Below are positions 1 through 10,055 of a stretch of DNA of 64,000 nt, one piece after another. Source of the stretch: Larimichthys crocea (taxonomy: Eukaryota; Chordata; Actinopteri; Sciaenidae); NCBI RefSeq assembly GCF_000972845.2, contig NC_040018.1, positions 4,011,632 through 4,075,631 of the forward strand, given 5' to 3'. A model generated the notes under the pieces. The model was not told the DNA's origin and made no database searches. It saw nothing but the letters and a program-made list of their open reading frames with translations. Position 1 is the first letter of the stretch; every line of letters starts with the position of its first letter. Position numbers and translations under genes: made by a program.

Positions 1-520
1 ACTGCATCTCATTATGCTTCAAGACAATCTGTTAAACAGTCCAAACACTCTCCTAATCAAAGATACTGATTAGGGAAATACTCTGAATACCTCCTGATTG
101 GATATCCACCCACACACATTGTGGTTTTACGGACCGTTGAGTCCATATATTCACTTGTAGTGAATATACTGTGTATAATAAGCAATGGCAGTGGGGACAA
201 TCAAAAACTAGATTCCCAGCTCAAGTTACATTTGAGACATTTCTGTGTGTGTGTCTTGCTTTCTAGACTGGAAAGCAAGACACACACACAGAAATTGATT
301 TTCACAAATCAGATTTAAACCATTGATTTGATATTCGACTCAGATTTAAAAGACGCGTGTCTCACTCTGGCCGTGAAAATCAGATTTCAGACTGTCTTGT
401 GTGTGGGCTGGTATGGCGTTCAAATGAGAAAATCTCATTTGCTTTCAACTCAACACCATTGGATACACATCGAAAGAAAAAACACCTGTGAAGTAAACCT
501 TTAAAGCAACATAGCTCACT
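1..520. repeat. hairpin-bearing AT-rich DNA, likely interspersed-element remnant
   Basis: No gene is visible. The notable structure is a perfect inverted repeat. Arms 239-263 and 271-295 are fully complementary (25 bp) around a 7-nt loop (TAGACTG), and each arm carries a short (TG)n/(CA)n run. A second short hairpin at 421-441 has 9-bp arms (CAAATGAGA) and a 3-nt loop. Several copies of a CAGATTT-type word lie between them (about 309-390). This looks like the centre of a fold-back element. The source family is not recognised. Confidence 0.45.
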
Positions 521-1539
521 CAGTTTTACCTGCAAAATATCTCTTTTCATTGCAGTAAAAACAGTCCAATGTGAATCAGTTTTTTGTATATAATCTAGTA
601 TATTTTTTTATAGTATAACCTGGCAGTGGGTGACATGTACTGTATGCATGAAAGTGTCAGCTACTGTACGTTCTCCATGTTAACACAGTAGGGGAGGTCT
701 TTTATGTATTTATGCCAGGAGTTTTCACATATGTGAGATGTGTGTTTGCGTCTATAAAATGGATGTATGAATTTACAGGAATCCCACGCTGCTTCTTCCC
801 TGCAGGGGGAGGGAGGTATTTTTTTTCTCTTCCCTTCATGTCCATAAATACATGTCTACACAAAAAGCATATTTGTCTGTATGCGGGCAGTGTTTGACTG
901 GCAAGCAGGGTAATAACCTTCCTCGCTAGAAGGGATTAACGGGAGAATGCAAATGGCAGATGTGACACATATGCATACATGATGTTTGCAGGTGCGGAGG
1001 TTTTCACACTGGCTGTTCAGAGGTGCTGAAAAGAGATCAGAATCAGTCATGAAGCTGCTGACACCACATAGGACAGAAATGTTTGATGTATCAATGGAGA
1101 TATTCATGAAAATGAATGGATGCTGATATTTATAGCTGTAAATTAGGTTTTAAGATTTCCTCTGTGTTCCTCCCAGGATGGCTAATGCAGCCTCTGGATG
1201 TCATTTCCTTGTCAATTTGTCGAATGAATGAAATTATCATCGGCTATGAGTAATTATATCACATGAACTGGAGTAATGGGAGAGCTACAAAGTGTAAATA
1301 ATGGAAGCCAGTCAGTAACAGTTTTATCTTGTTAACAGCTTGGATAGCCTGCTACCATTAAATAATGTACACAGATAGGATTAACCATTAATCTGGTACA
1401 CTGTTTGTAATCAACAGCTTTAGAGGTACTGCTAGGAGGATTTAATATGCTCTTTACTTTGTTAGAGCCAGGCTACCTGATCACCCTTATTTCCAGTATT
1501 TGAGCTAAGCTAAAAATATACAAAAAAGCATATTTCACA

Positions 1540-1835
1540 CATGTCCAACAAGTCCTCTTATTTCACCAAGCTCTCGCCAACAACTGAAAGGCAGTCCGCG
1601 AGTTACTCTTGCTGAATCGCGTCTTCTGTCAACGTTCCCTTGCCCAGCTCAGGTTCTGGCACAACACCAGCTCCACTCCCTGTCAGCATCCCCCTCCCCC
1701 CCCCCCGAACCCATGTCAAAGCAGCTATAGTTTGCAGAAGTTCGTCAGTAAATCGCAGAGTTGATGCGGAGCAACCAGAGGACATCAGAGGTAAAAGAGA
1801 AAACATTTCCTTTATAAAATGAAGATGTACTTCTC
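1540..1835 (-). repeat. family A MITE-like element, truncated copy
   Basis: Read on the minus strand, this matches part of the repeat best preserved at 55378-56163. Shared segments are the 'tctgatgtcctct' region, the 'agagttgatgc' word (plus-strand view) and the 'ggttctggcacaacaccagctc' region. Both ends with the TTAAAGCAAC terminus are missing. A C-rich run sits inside at about 1687-1704. Short ORFs on both strands here are by-products of the repeat. Confidence 0.6.
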
Positions 1836-3012
1836 ATAGGTCATCGGAGCACAAAGTGAGCACTTTTTGAAAAAGCCTAAAGTAATTAAATCCAAAGAGC
1901 ACACACAGCTACAAAAGGTTTTCATATTAAGTCTGGGTGCGTCATGTTCTCTCTTTTTTTTGTCAGTTGGTATTGTTTCTTTTTTGTTCATGAACCTAAT
2001 GTGTCACACATTTTGTCATGACTTTCCAGACTGTTCCCCTTGACATATTAAATTTATGCAGTTTATTTTGACTGTTGCAGCTGCAGCTCGGTCACAGATG
2101 ATTTGGCCTCTTCGGAGAACATTTGTAAATCAACATGCTGATTACCAGACCTCTTTTCCAGCTCATAAATACTTACGAGTAGATCTAATCATATTTAGCT
2201 AAATTTCTAATAGTGATGAAATTAGCTCAGAATTAAAGTCACAGTCCTTTTTATATTATTTGTCTGGCTGCTGTGGTCTATTTATTATACTGTGTGACTG
2301 ACACAAATAAGCACATGGAGAAATGCTTCTTGGCCACTGAAAGGCAAAGGACAGCTCTGCATGCAGAAACTAAAATGTATGAATATTTTAAGACTCACCA
2401 CAAACATTGTTCAGTTAGTGTTGGTAATGTAATCACAAGTCGACAGGCCTCCTTTAAATATACATGTGAATTATGCACATGTCTGTTATTGGGTACTTTA
2501 TTAAGACAAGCTCTATCTGTTGTTACTCTTATGTTGTCTCATTTGAGAACATAAGGAGACACATACCTGCTTATAACAACTTTAAACCTAATTAGTTTTC
2601 TGTTTTCGGTGGAGGCGGCCTGTGATATAAACATTGCATAAATAATTAGAGTTCAATTTTCTCTGTTCACCTTCCCTGATGATAAGGAAATTTACCTTGA
2701 GGCTGCCTGAACCAGCACCAAAGCAAAACGGTAAAACATGTGCATCCTTTCTCACCACCAGCTGCCTCTAAACATTCACAGCCATAACACATAAAGGACC
2801 AGAAGTCCTTGTGTTGTGTCCAATGTGTTAGTCCATTCCTCAACACTCCTCGATTCTGGTCTAATCTGATCTTGTTCCTCTCTTATCTGCAGAAGTGGGA
2901 CTAAGTAACTAAGCACCAATTCTGTAAAAGAGACTTGGAAAGTGTAGTGAGATAATCTACCACCAGTTACTCTACATTAAATAAAGATTCACTACACTGA
3001 AGAGAAAAGTAG
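1836..3012. other. upstream non-coding DNA, no gene seen
   Basis: AT-rich unique-looking sequence without a recognisable exon or repeat. The ORF at 2273-2554 (93 codons) has no family similarity I recognise and no flanking splice logic. The stretch 2580-2740 is rich in TAATTA-type homeodomain words and lacks repeat signatures. It could be a conserved non-coding element, but this cannot be judged without alignment. Confidence 0.4.
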
Positions 3013-3019
3013 CTAAGAA

Positions 3020-3240
3020 GAAGATTTACTTTTTATTGATCCCCTAACGGGGAAAACTGTTTTTCTTCTTCCGATATTTTTACATATACAACCACACACA
3101 CCAAGGACTAACCCCTGGGATCCACTAGGGACAGCTCTGTGCTGACATGAGGCTTCATATCTCACAAGCAGAGAAATTTGCCTGCCAAACTTTGTTAACT
3201 TGCCCAGATTTGGTAATTTTTCCTTGGCTTCTACCATGAG
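3020..3240 (-). repeat. LINE/SINE 3'-end fragment with TTTATTGATCCCC tail
   Basis: The plus strand at about 3027-3055 reads 'tttactttttattgatccccta' followed by 'acgggga'. This is the reverse complement of the 'ggggatcaataaa' 3' tail seen on many fish retroelement copies. A shorter, similar motif (ttattgatccca) recurs at 48095-48115. The following 180 bases are probably the body of the same truncated element. Its family is not identified. Confidence 0.4.
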
Positions 3241-3293
3241 TAAGTAGGCTACATGGTTTAATAGTTAGCTTTTTTAATATCTTTTGTCTGTTT

Positions 3294-3560
3294 TTATGAT
3301 TGGGGGTCTACAAAGGGTGTTTTATTTTGAAAACTGATCAGATTCTCTATGTCGTTTCTGTGTCTGACTTCCGGCCAGCTCGATCTGCTTGGTGCTGCTT
3401 GACATGGTTGCGTATTCTGGAATACTGCTGTAGCTCGAGCAGTCGTTATAGATTTGCAAACGTGAAGAGATGGTGGAGTGATGGAGCTCAGATTGGTTGC
3501 TACCAGTCCCAGGCTCTGTACTGTGGTCAGTGTTGGACTTAAACTGGCCACTCACCAGTT
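3294..3560 (-). repeat. interspersed repeat family P, copy 1
   Basis: The reverse complement carries a block (GAGCTGGCCGGAAGTCAGAC, ACAGAAACGACATAGAGAAT, TTTTCAAAATAAAA) that recurs with substitutions on the plus strand at about 50600-50665. Three overlapping ORFs in this block (3294-3555) reflect the repeat rather than a gene. The family is known to me only as a common teleost motif and could be SINE- or LTR-derived. Confidence 0.5.
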
Positions 3561-3944
3561 CCCCAAGCCAAGAGTTACTGTCGCCACTACAGCAACATGG
3601 AAAAAGTATTTTTTATCCACAACAAACTTCATTCCAAGTCAGTGCTGTCTTAGTGACTGTTAAGTTTGTTTGCTTTTTTAAAATTAAACTGGGCTGTCTG
3701 CTCTCACTGCTCCAATATCAATCTGGCAACAAAAACGTCATCTGTGTTTGCACAGGTATGCTCAATTTAGATTTGGGCATATTTTCAGGACAAACTATAG
3801 ATTAAATCAAAACTCAACTAAGACCACAGAGACTCCCTCAGCATCAGTTCTCCCATCCATACACTCTGCTGTTTTCCCCTCAAGTTAACTCAAACTCTTC
3901 TGTCTCTGCAGCAGCAGCAGCAGAGATGTTGTAGAACTCAGTTG

Positions 3945-4358
3945 TGGGAGGTAGAGAGTTACATTCGAACCCTCACCTATGGTCCTGAGCCTCGGGTAGT
4001 GACAGAAAAATAGATCATTAAAAAAAAGCTTCCTCCTTAGGGTGGCTGGAACTACTGTTTTCTTTACATGGTGCAAACTGAGGTGGTTCAGGCATCTGAT
4101 GAGGATACCACCTCCAAGGCGTCTTCCTTTGGAGGTGGTCTAGGCGTGTCCAACTGGTAGGAGATCCCAAGCCAGACCCAGACCCTTGCTGGTGGGACTT
4201 TATAGCCCACCTGGCCTGGGAACAACTCAGGATCCTTCAGGAAGATCTGAACTGTGTTGCTGAGGTAAGGGACGTCTAGAACACCCCGATAAAACTGCTG
4301 CCACTGTGACCCAACCCTGGATAAGCAGAAGAAAATTGATAGATGGATGGATAGTTGG
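3945..4358 (+). repeat. non-LTR retrotransposon 3' end (Rex1/L2-like LINE fragment)
   Basis: The sequence resembles the C-terminal coding end plus 3' UTR of a fish LINE. Recognisable landmarks run in order: 'cctcacctatggtcctgagc' with 'gggtagtgacagaaa', 'cttcctccttagggtggctgg', 'gaggtggttcaggcatctga', 'ggcctgggaacaactcagga', and 'ccctggataagcagaagaaa' ending in a short GATG-type tail at about 4339-4355. The copy is 5'-truncated, carries stops and indels, and cannot encode an active reverse transcriptase. The clade (Rex1, L2 or a relative) is uncertain, but the LINE identity is fairly secure. Confidence 0.7.
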
Positions 4359-5275
4359 ACAGGTAGCATCCAGTGCACTTATCAAAGCTTTAACAGACCA
4401 GAGCTCGGGGACTAAAAGCTATTACTACTACTACTACTAGTATGCTTTCCACAGTCAAGAATACATTTTCTTGCTTAAGAATAATATCGAATATCACGAG
4501 ACGTATGAATAGTGTGCACCCTGGCATACTGTGCTGGCTGTTAGGTCTGTGGGTGGGTACAGTAGGTCCTCAGAGAGTACTTTCTACTTTAAGCCACAAC
4601 AATTAACCAGCTTGAAACTAACAGCAGGGACTTTTCAATATTTTTTTCCATTGATGCAGAGAAATACAAAAGACTGTTCTGCACTCTTCTACATATTAAA
4701 TGCAGGTAGGCGTCCAAAGCTACTCTTTTCTGCCACCCACAATTGAACTCTATGCATATGCTGTATATATCCGTTTGGCTCTGAGCGTGCCATACAGCAT
4801 AATTACATTTTATGGTGTCGGGTAACACAACGACAGACATCAATGGGCTCATCCACAAACACGCTTGATGAACAATAGGTTGGCTCCCATGCTTTTCATG
4901 GTTGCTGAATTGTTTTGTGTCCCCTCATATAAAATCCCCTTGTTGGATTAATAATTCTTTCAGTTAACAGCAGTAATTAATGCTAAATTATAGCGCACAA
5001 AGGTATTAAACCATCACAATTAACTAATGGTGACCAAGGTGTGACTCATTTATTTTTAACTCTTGGGTTTTGTGGATTCATATTATTCATTCATGATAGT
5101 TAATGTGTGTGTTCATGTTTTAATTAATGTTTAATGTGCAATATCACAGCTCTCCACACAATTTCATCCTGCGATCTACAGTATATTAGTGCAGTCTGAC
5201 CTAAAAAGTGCTGTCGGCCTGTCCATCAGTTCATTGGTCCAAAGCCAAGGAAGTATTCAGATAATCTACTAAAAG
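4359..5275. other. non-coding DNA with possible conserved element
   Basis: No exon or known repeat is seen apart from a short (CTA)n at about 4423-4440. About 4880-5120 is unique-looking and dense in TTAATTA/ATTAAT words near TGACTCA-like and TGACC sites. Such composition is common in vertebrate enhancers. This is inference only. Confidence 0.3.
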
Positions 5276-5525
5276 TCCAGTGTGAGACAGTTTAGTACAG
5301 TTGTCATGAACATGGAAATTAGCTATAGATATCAGGCTGTAAATGACGTGAAGTTGGACATTTTAACATGGGGGCTTATGGAGATTGACTCTGATGAGAT
5401 GATTCTGCAGCCAGCCTCAAGTGGACGTTGTGGAGGAACTGCAGTTTTTGGCACCCGCGCATTTGGCTTCACTTCACAGCTATGGAGGTTACCACTTGGT
5501 CCTCTTCCACAGAGTCCGCCATGTT
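5276..5525 (+). repeat. family C interspersed repeat, 3' portion
   Basis: It contains the family C landmarks 'acagttgtcatgaacatgga', 'attagctatagat', 'gttggacattttaacatggg', 'ccagcctcaagtggacgttg', 'gaactgcagtttttggcac' and 'cttcacttcacagc'. These recur at about ten places in the window. The 90-codon ORF 5282-5554 is the repeat read through and is not a gene. Confidence 0.75.
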
Positions 5526-5572
5526 TCTACAATAACCTAGAATGGATAAACTAGGTTGTAGTTTATTCTTAT

Positions 5573-5740
5573 AAATGTATAAAAGTACTCTTTTACAACT
5601 AAAAGATATGCATTCAGATTTCAGCAAAAGTAGCAATAAAATGTACCCGAATAATCAAAAGTAAAGCACTCATTATGGCTCCTGATTTAAAAAGTAACTA
5701 GTAACTACAGCTTTTGAATAAATGTTGTAGGTTTTCACTC
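5573..5740. repeat. degenerate repeat of 'aagtaaaagtac' type
   Basis: This short AT-rich stretch has repeated 'aaaagtagcaataaaatgta', 'caaaagtaaagcactcatta' and 'aaaagtactctttta' words. It resembles a frequent fish repeat built from AAGTAAAAGTACT-like units. It is weakly supported and heavily diverged. Confidence 0.35.
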
Positions 5741-6805
5741 ATTTCACCTGAAGTTGATGTTAAAGACCACTGTGTAAAGTCAAACTGTTACAAAACGACT
5801 GTTCACTAATCATTCGTTACAAAAATGTGGCTGTGTAATATAAGTGAGATTATACACATTTTAAATTGTCTACACACATTTTCATGGCAGGGAATCACAC
5901 AATTAACTTATTGCATTGTTGTAAATATGAACTGTGAATACATCAGCCTGTAAATATTTCTTCCAGTATCTCAACAAATCAATGACCCATGTTTTTTGTA
6001 CACTTAAATTATTGCATGCAAAACACTTTCCACCACTGATAGTCCCCAGAGGATGAAACTTAATTTGTTGATGTTTAATTCACCTTCCTCAAACTCCCTT
6101 ACATCGCTTTTCTCATTTATTAATATCCAGAAAGATTATACATAATGTAATACAATAATTAAGTAACCTTAGACATGCCATCTGCATTCTTCGCAGGACT
6201 GGATTCAGGTAACACAGATACATTTTAAATAGAATTAGCTGCAAACAGCTGTTGAGATTATCAGCTTCAGATTCTCTCATCCCCGATGGAAGCGCTCTTA
6301 TCTCACATTTAAATGACCCTTTGTAACTGTTATGATTATGTTATTAATGCTATACGCTTGTGCAGACATATTACTATGCCAACTGTGCTCAGTGCTATCT
6401 TTTCTATTCTTTTCTGGCAGAAAATAAACCTATTCAGATTTCTGCCTGACTGTTGTCCAATATGTGATATTTCATTTAGTTTCTGGTAATTTTAGACACA
6501 GCTGAGGTCTGAAGACAGATTAACTTTTTCTGTTCTGTTGTCACTGTGCATCAAAATTATATCTAGATTTTTAAAGTGTTTTCTAACATTAGTTAATATG
6601 CTGGCTTGTAAATTTGGTATGTGTCCAGAAACTGTGAAGGTAGCTTTATTTAGAGCATTTTGTACCCTGTTACATACAGCCCACGTATGGCACTCCTGCA
6701 GTGAAAACAGCACGCAGAGGCTCAGCATGGCTGAAAATAATGGCATGCTTTTTAAACTTCCACAATACCAGCCAAATGTTTGCAAATGTCAATGTCGCTG
6801 CCATA
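5741..6805. other. non-coding DNA, no gene seen
   Basis: AT-rich unique-looking DNA. Two ORFs overlap on opposite strands at 6492-6837 (about 97-99 codons), which is what a stop-poor non-coding stretch gives. Neither has a recognisable domain, consistent splice sites or a good start context. No RNA gene is apparent. Confidence 0.4.
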
Positions 6806-7030
6806 GTCAGTATAAAGAATGGACGTTGTATCCGTGACGTCACCCTCAAAATCTCTGGGTCTGGCTGCTGCCATGTTGGCAGTTGTTGGATCATTGGTGG
6901 ACCTCAGGTGGGCTGAATGACTCCGGTTGCTCAAACAAGCCATCTGTAACGATTCCCACTTGTTAATCAAAGCGCCCACGCTGTTAATTATGCATAACTT
7001 TAAGCCTCAATATAATTCCACTAAATACCA
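6806..7030 (+). repeat. family C interspersed repeat, 5' portion
   Basis: It begins 'cagtataaagaatggacgtt', then 'gtgacgtcaccctca', 'ctgccatgttggcag', 'gctcaaacaagccatctgta' and 'ttaattatgcataactttaa'. This order matches the other family C copies at about 27890-28390, 58682-59090 and 62153-62555. The 3' half is missing. Confidence 0.75.
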
Positions 7031-7984
7031 CTGAGGTTACTGCTTCATTTCTGTCTTTATAATATAAAGTTGCATATGTATATGTTTCTATATATTTACT
7101 GTTGTTTTATTATCTGTTTTTATGTAGTGAGCCATGCACCTTTTTACTGAGTGTCCTTACTAAGTTTAAATTATTAATAAAAAACATTGTTCCTAGAACT
7201 CTCTGTTATATCAGAACATTGTGTTTTGAACACACTCACTAGAAAATATAATAGATATCCTTCACTATCTTTTACCATTTCTAGAGGGCTTTTACATAAT
7301 TTGTTTGATTTGATCTTGCTTTTCCATTTTTATTAATTTTCCATTGCTGGTTTCACTTTATAGCAAACGCTCGATCATATCTTGATGCATCTCTTTAAGT
7401 TTTATTATGCATAAATTTCTTTTTTGTCAGTGAAGCGAATCTTAAATGCCTCATGAGTCGACCTGGGTGGATAAAACCCATCAGAGCTGTTGGTATTAAT
7501 CATCGTGTCTCTGATTCCTCAATGATCTTTTCTCTCATGCTGTTGTGAAATTGCAGCTGTGTTTGTTTTTGTGTGATATCAAATGACATGTTGTCAACAC
7601 CTGAGCCTGGCAAATTCTCAGGTTCTGATGATTAAATACTGGTCACCAAGTGACGTTCTGGTCTGCACATTATTCATGTCCAGAAAGTGGCACAGGCTGT
7701 TGTGCAGACTTGCAGTAAATCAACATTTACTGAGTTTTAAGGTGCCTCAAAGGCACTTCTACATGTGATTTGAAAAACGATAAAGCTTTAACTTTACAGA
7801 GGATGAAGCTGTTTAACGTCAAGCTATTAAAAATGGTACCTTATATTTCTGGATCCATTTAAGTAATTAGTGTTGTATTGCCAGTACAGTAACATGTATA
7901 TGTGTTATCATGATCGTGTCAAGAAGCATAATTTGTGACCTTGTGAAAATGAAAGCGTTGAGTTGCGATCAGATAACACGTTTA
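7031..7984. other. non-coding DNA, no gene seen
   Basis: AT-rich unique-looking sequence with no exon, RNA gene or clear repeat. The one ORF (7583-7768, 61 codons) shows no recognisable motif. Confidence 0.4.
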
Positions 7985-8850
7985 TTAAAGCAACAGTGTG
8001 TAACTTTTCTACAGTAAAATATCAGGTGTTAAATGATTTTGATGCTGCACTGATATGTAATTAGGTGAGCGGCGTTTCTGTCATCCTCACTCTGCGCCCT
8101 GTACATCTGCTCTTGCAGTCTGTAACTCTGTGCTCCAGGTACGATCACCCATGAAAAGTACGTAACGCTATATGGCACTAAGTCACACACCACCAACTAT
8201 TTCACTGATTTGGGTGAAACTGGATCATATTTTATGGAGAAAATGTTTTCTGCTTTTACTCTGATGTCGTCCGGCTGCTCTGCCTCAGTTCTCTGATTTA
8301 CAGAGTTTCCTGATGGACAGTGAAGTAAAATGCTGTGAACTAAAGTAGCTGCTGTTATCTCAATTTGTTAGTCAGGCTGCCTGGAGACTAGAACACAGGG
8401 AAAGGGTCACACCTTTTGGACCACAAGGAAGAGGAGATTTTCAACTGGTTTCAGGGCACAGGGGAAAGCTGACGGAGAGCAGAGCTGATGTCGGGCCAGA
8501 ACTGGAGCTGTGCAAGCGGGCGGTGTAACCAGGCTCAGCAGCCTTTATAGGCATAAGGGCAGAGGTGATAACACCGAAGGGGACATTGATGGAGGAAGCT
8601 AAAAAGAGAAAAGGTGTGAATGACCATGCAAGAAGCCACCAGACAAGAGTAAATCTTTGACTGACTTTTAGTCGCCGGAGAGAGCTTTGTAAAATAAAAG
8701 GCTGAAAGACACAGAGCTGGGCTTCTTGCTGTTGGTTTTGGTATAACCGGTTTTTGATCGTAAGCAATATAATCATAACAAATACAGGTGCACATATTTC
8801 TGACATATTTATGGTATTGCACTGCTAAATCACAAAAAATACACTAAAAA
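7985..8850 (+). repeat. family A MITE-like element, near full length
   Basis: It starts at a TTAA followed by AGCAACAGTGTGTAACTTTT, the degraded left terminus of family A. Landmarks in order: 'gtacgatcaccca', 'caccaactatttcactgatt', 'gtgaaactggatcatatttt', 'gaagaggagattttca', 'gccagaactggagctg', 'gactgacttttagtcg', 'aaaaggctgaaagacac' and 'gcttcttgctgttgg'. The right end decays after 'tattgcactgctaaatcaca', so the terminal inverted repeat is lost. There is no transposase, so it is non-autonomous. The minus-strand ORFs at 8441-8822 are reading frames through the repeat. Confidence 0.75.
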
Positions 8851-9784
8851 CACAAAGCTGCTCTTTCCTTTCATAGCTGTTATGATTTTACATGACGGAT
8901 GCTTCGCTGTGACCTCCTAATAACGTCCAAGGAGAAGGTTGCCTTAAAAGAAACATGAAGTATGAAAATACTCATATTTTTTGTGAATGCATAAGCTGAA
9001 ATTTTACCAGGTAAACATCTCTAAACAATTTGCCAGCCTCCAGTGGAGAGCCATTCTCATTTCATATGCTCATATTGCTGCTGTGTGTGCACTGCAGTTA
9101 TCCTTGTAGCCTGTTTTGTCATTTAGCAGAGATATTCTTTGGAGACTCATATTCTGGCTTTAAACAAGGGAAAGCAAGCCAGACTCCAACCCCTTTATGG
9201 CTGCATGGAGACCAGAGTGCAGCACAGAACACTTTTTGTATCTCTGTCTGAGCACGTCAGTCTGTTTATGTGCTTTTTTCACATCACGCCGAATCATACA
9301 GAGATCTAACGTGTGCTTTTATTTCTTAACCTTCAGTTTTAAACAGCAGAATTTCACAATTTTGTGGATAATGTTGCCTTGCTGAAGCCAGATCTTTTTT
9401 TCCCCCCCCTCCTCATCTGTGTGTTTGTACATGCTGAGGACATCAAAGCAGCATCAACCCTGGGGGTGCCGCTGCACACTCACTTTCTGTGTGTGTGCAA
9501 GAATCAGAGGGAAAGAGTTGTGTTGGTGTGGTGGTGGATGTGTGAGGTTAGGAGGATGACATGAATGGATGAAGGACTAACATTAAGGTGTTGTACTTTA
9601 CGGTGTCATGGTATGTTAATAGAAATCCACTTACAGGCATAATGAGTTTCCTGTTGCAGTCATCCCATCCCGGTGTGTATTTCAGGAAAGTGACAGCAGA
9701 TTGTGCCAATTGCTAGTTTAACTGTCACACAAGTGGGATGAGCCTCATGTTGTATAAATAAGATATTTCCCTTGAAAACGCTGC
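8851..9784. other. non-coding DNA, no gene seen
   Basis: Nothing gene-like is recognised. Overlapping ORFs at 9030-9564 are short, in three frames, and lack domains. There is a T/C-rich run at about 9398-9411. Confidence 0.4.
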
Positions 9785-10055
9785 TTTGTTGAATACTCCA
9801 TTCTGATTGGTCAATTACAGCCTGATATTTCTGTATAGCAGACCGTTGCTATGGACACAGCTCTCAAAGACTCTGAGGCCCACAGTAAAGGCAATAAAAT
9901 CATTTTTAAATCAATAAAAATCATTTTTAAATGTAATAAGAGGGATAATAAGGGCAAGCCGGTCGTTGTAGTGAAATAAACCCCTACATAAATCACCCTC
10001 TAGGGGTTTATTTCCCAACAATGACCGGCTCACTCTACATTATGCCTTACATGTA
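9785..10055. repeat. hairpin-forming interspersed repeat (family E)
   Basis: The block contains an inverted repeat. Arm 9958-9986 and arm 10001-10029 pair at 26 of 29 positions around a 14-base loop. The arms begin GCCGGTCGTTGTAG and end AAATAAACCCCTA. The upstream part includes 'attctgattggtca' and a duplicated 'atcatttttaaat' word (about 9899-9931). The design suggests a fold-back or palindromic DNA transposon remnant. It is a single copy here, and the family is not named. Confidence 0.55.
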
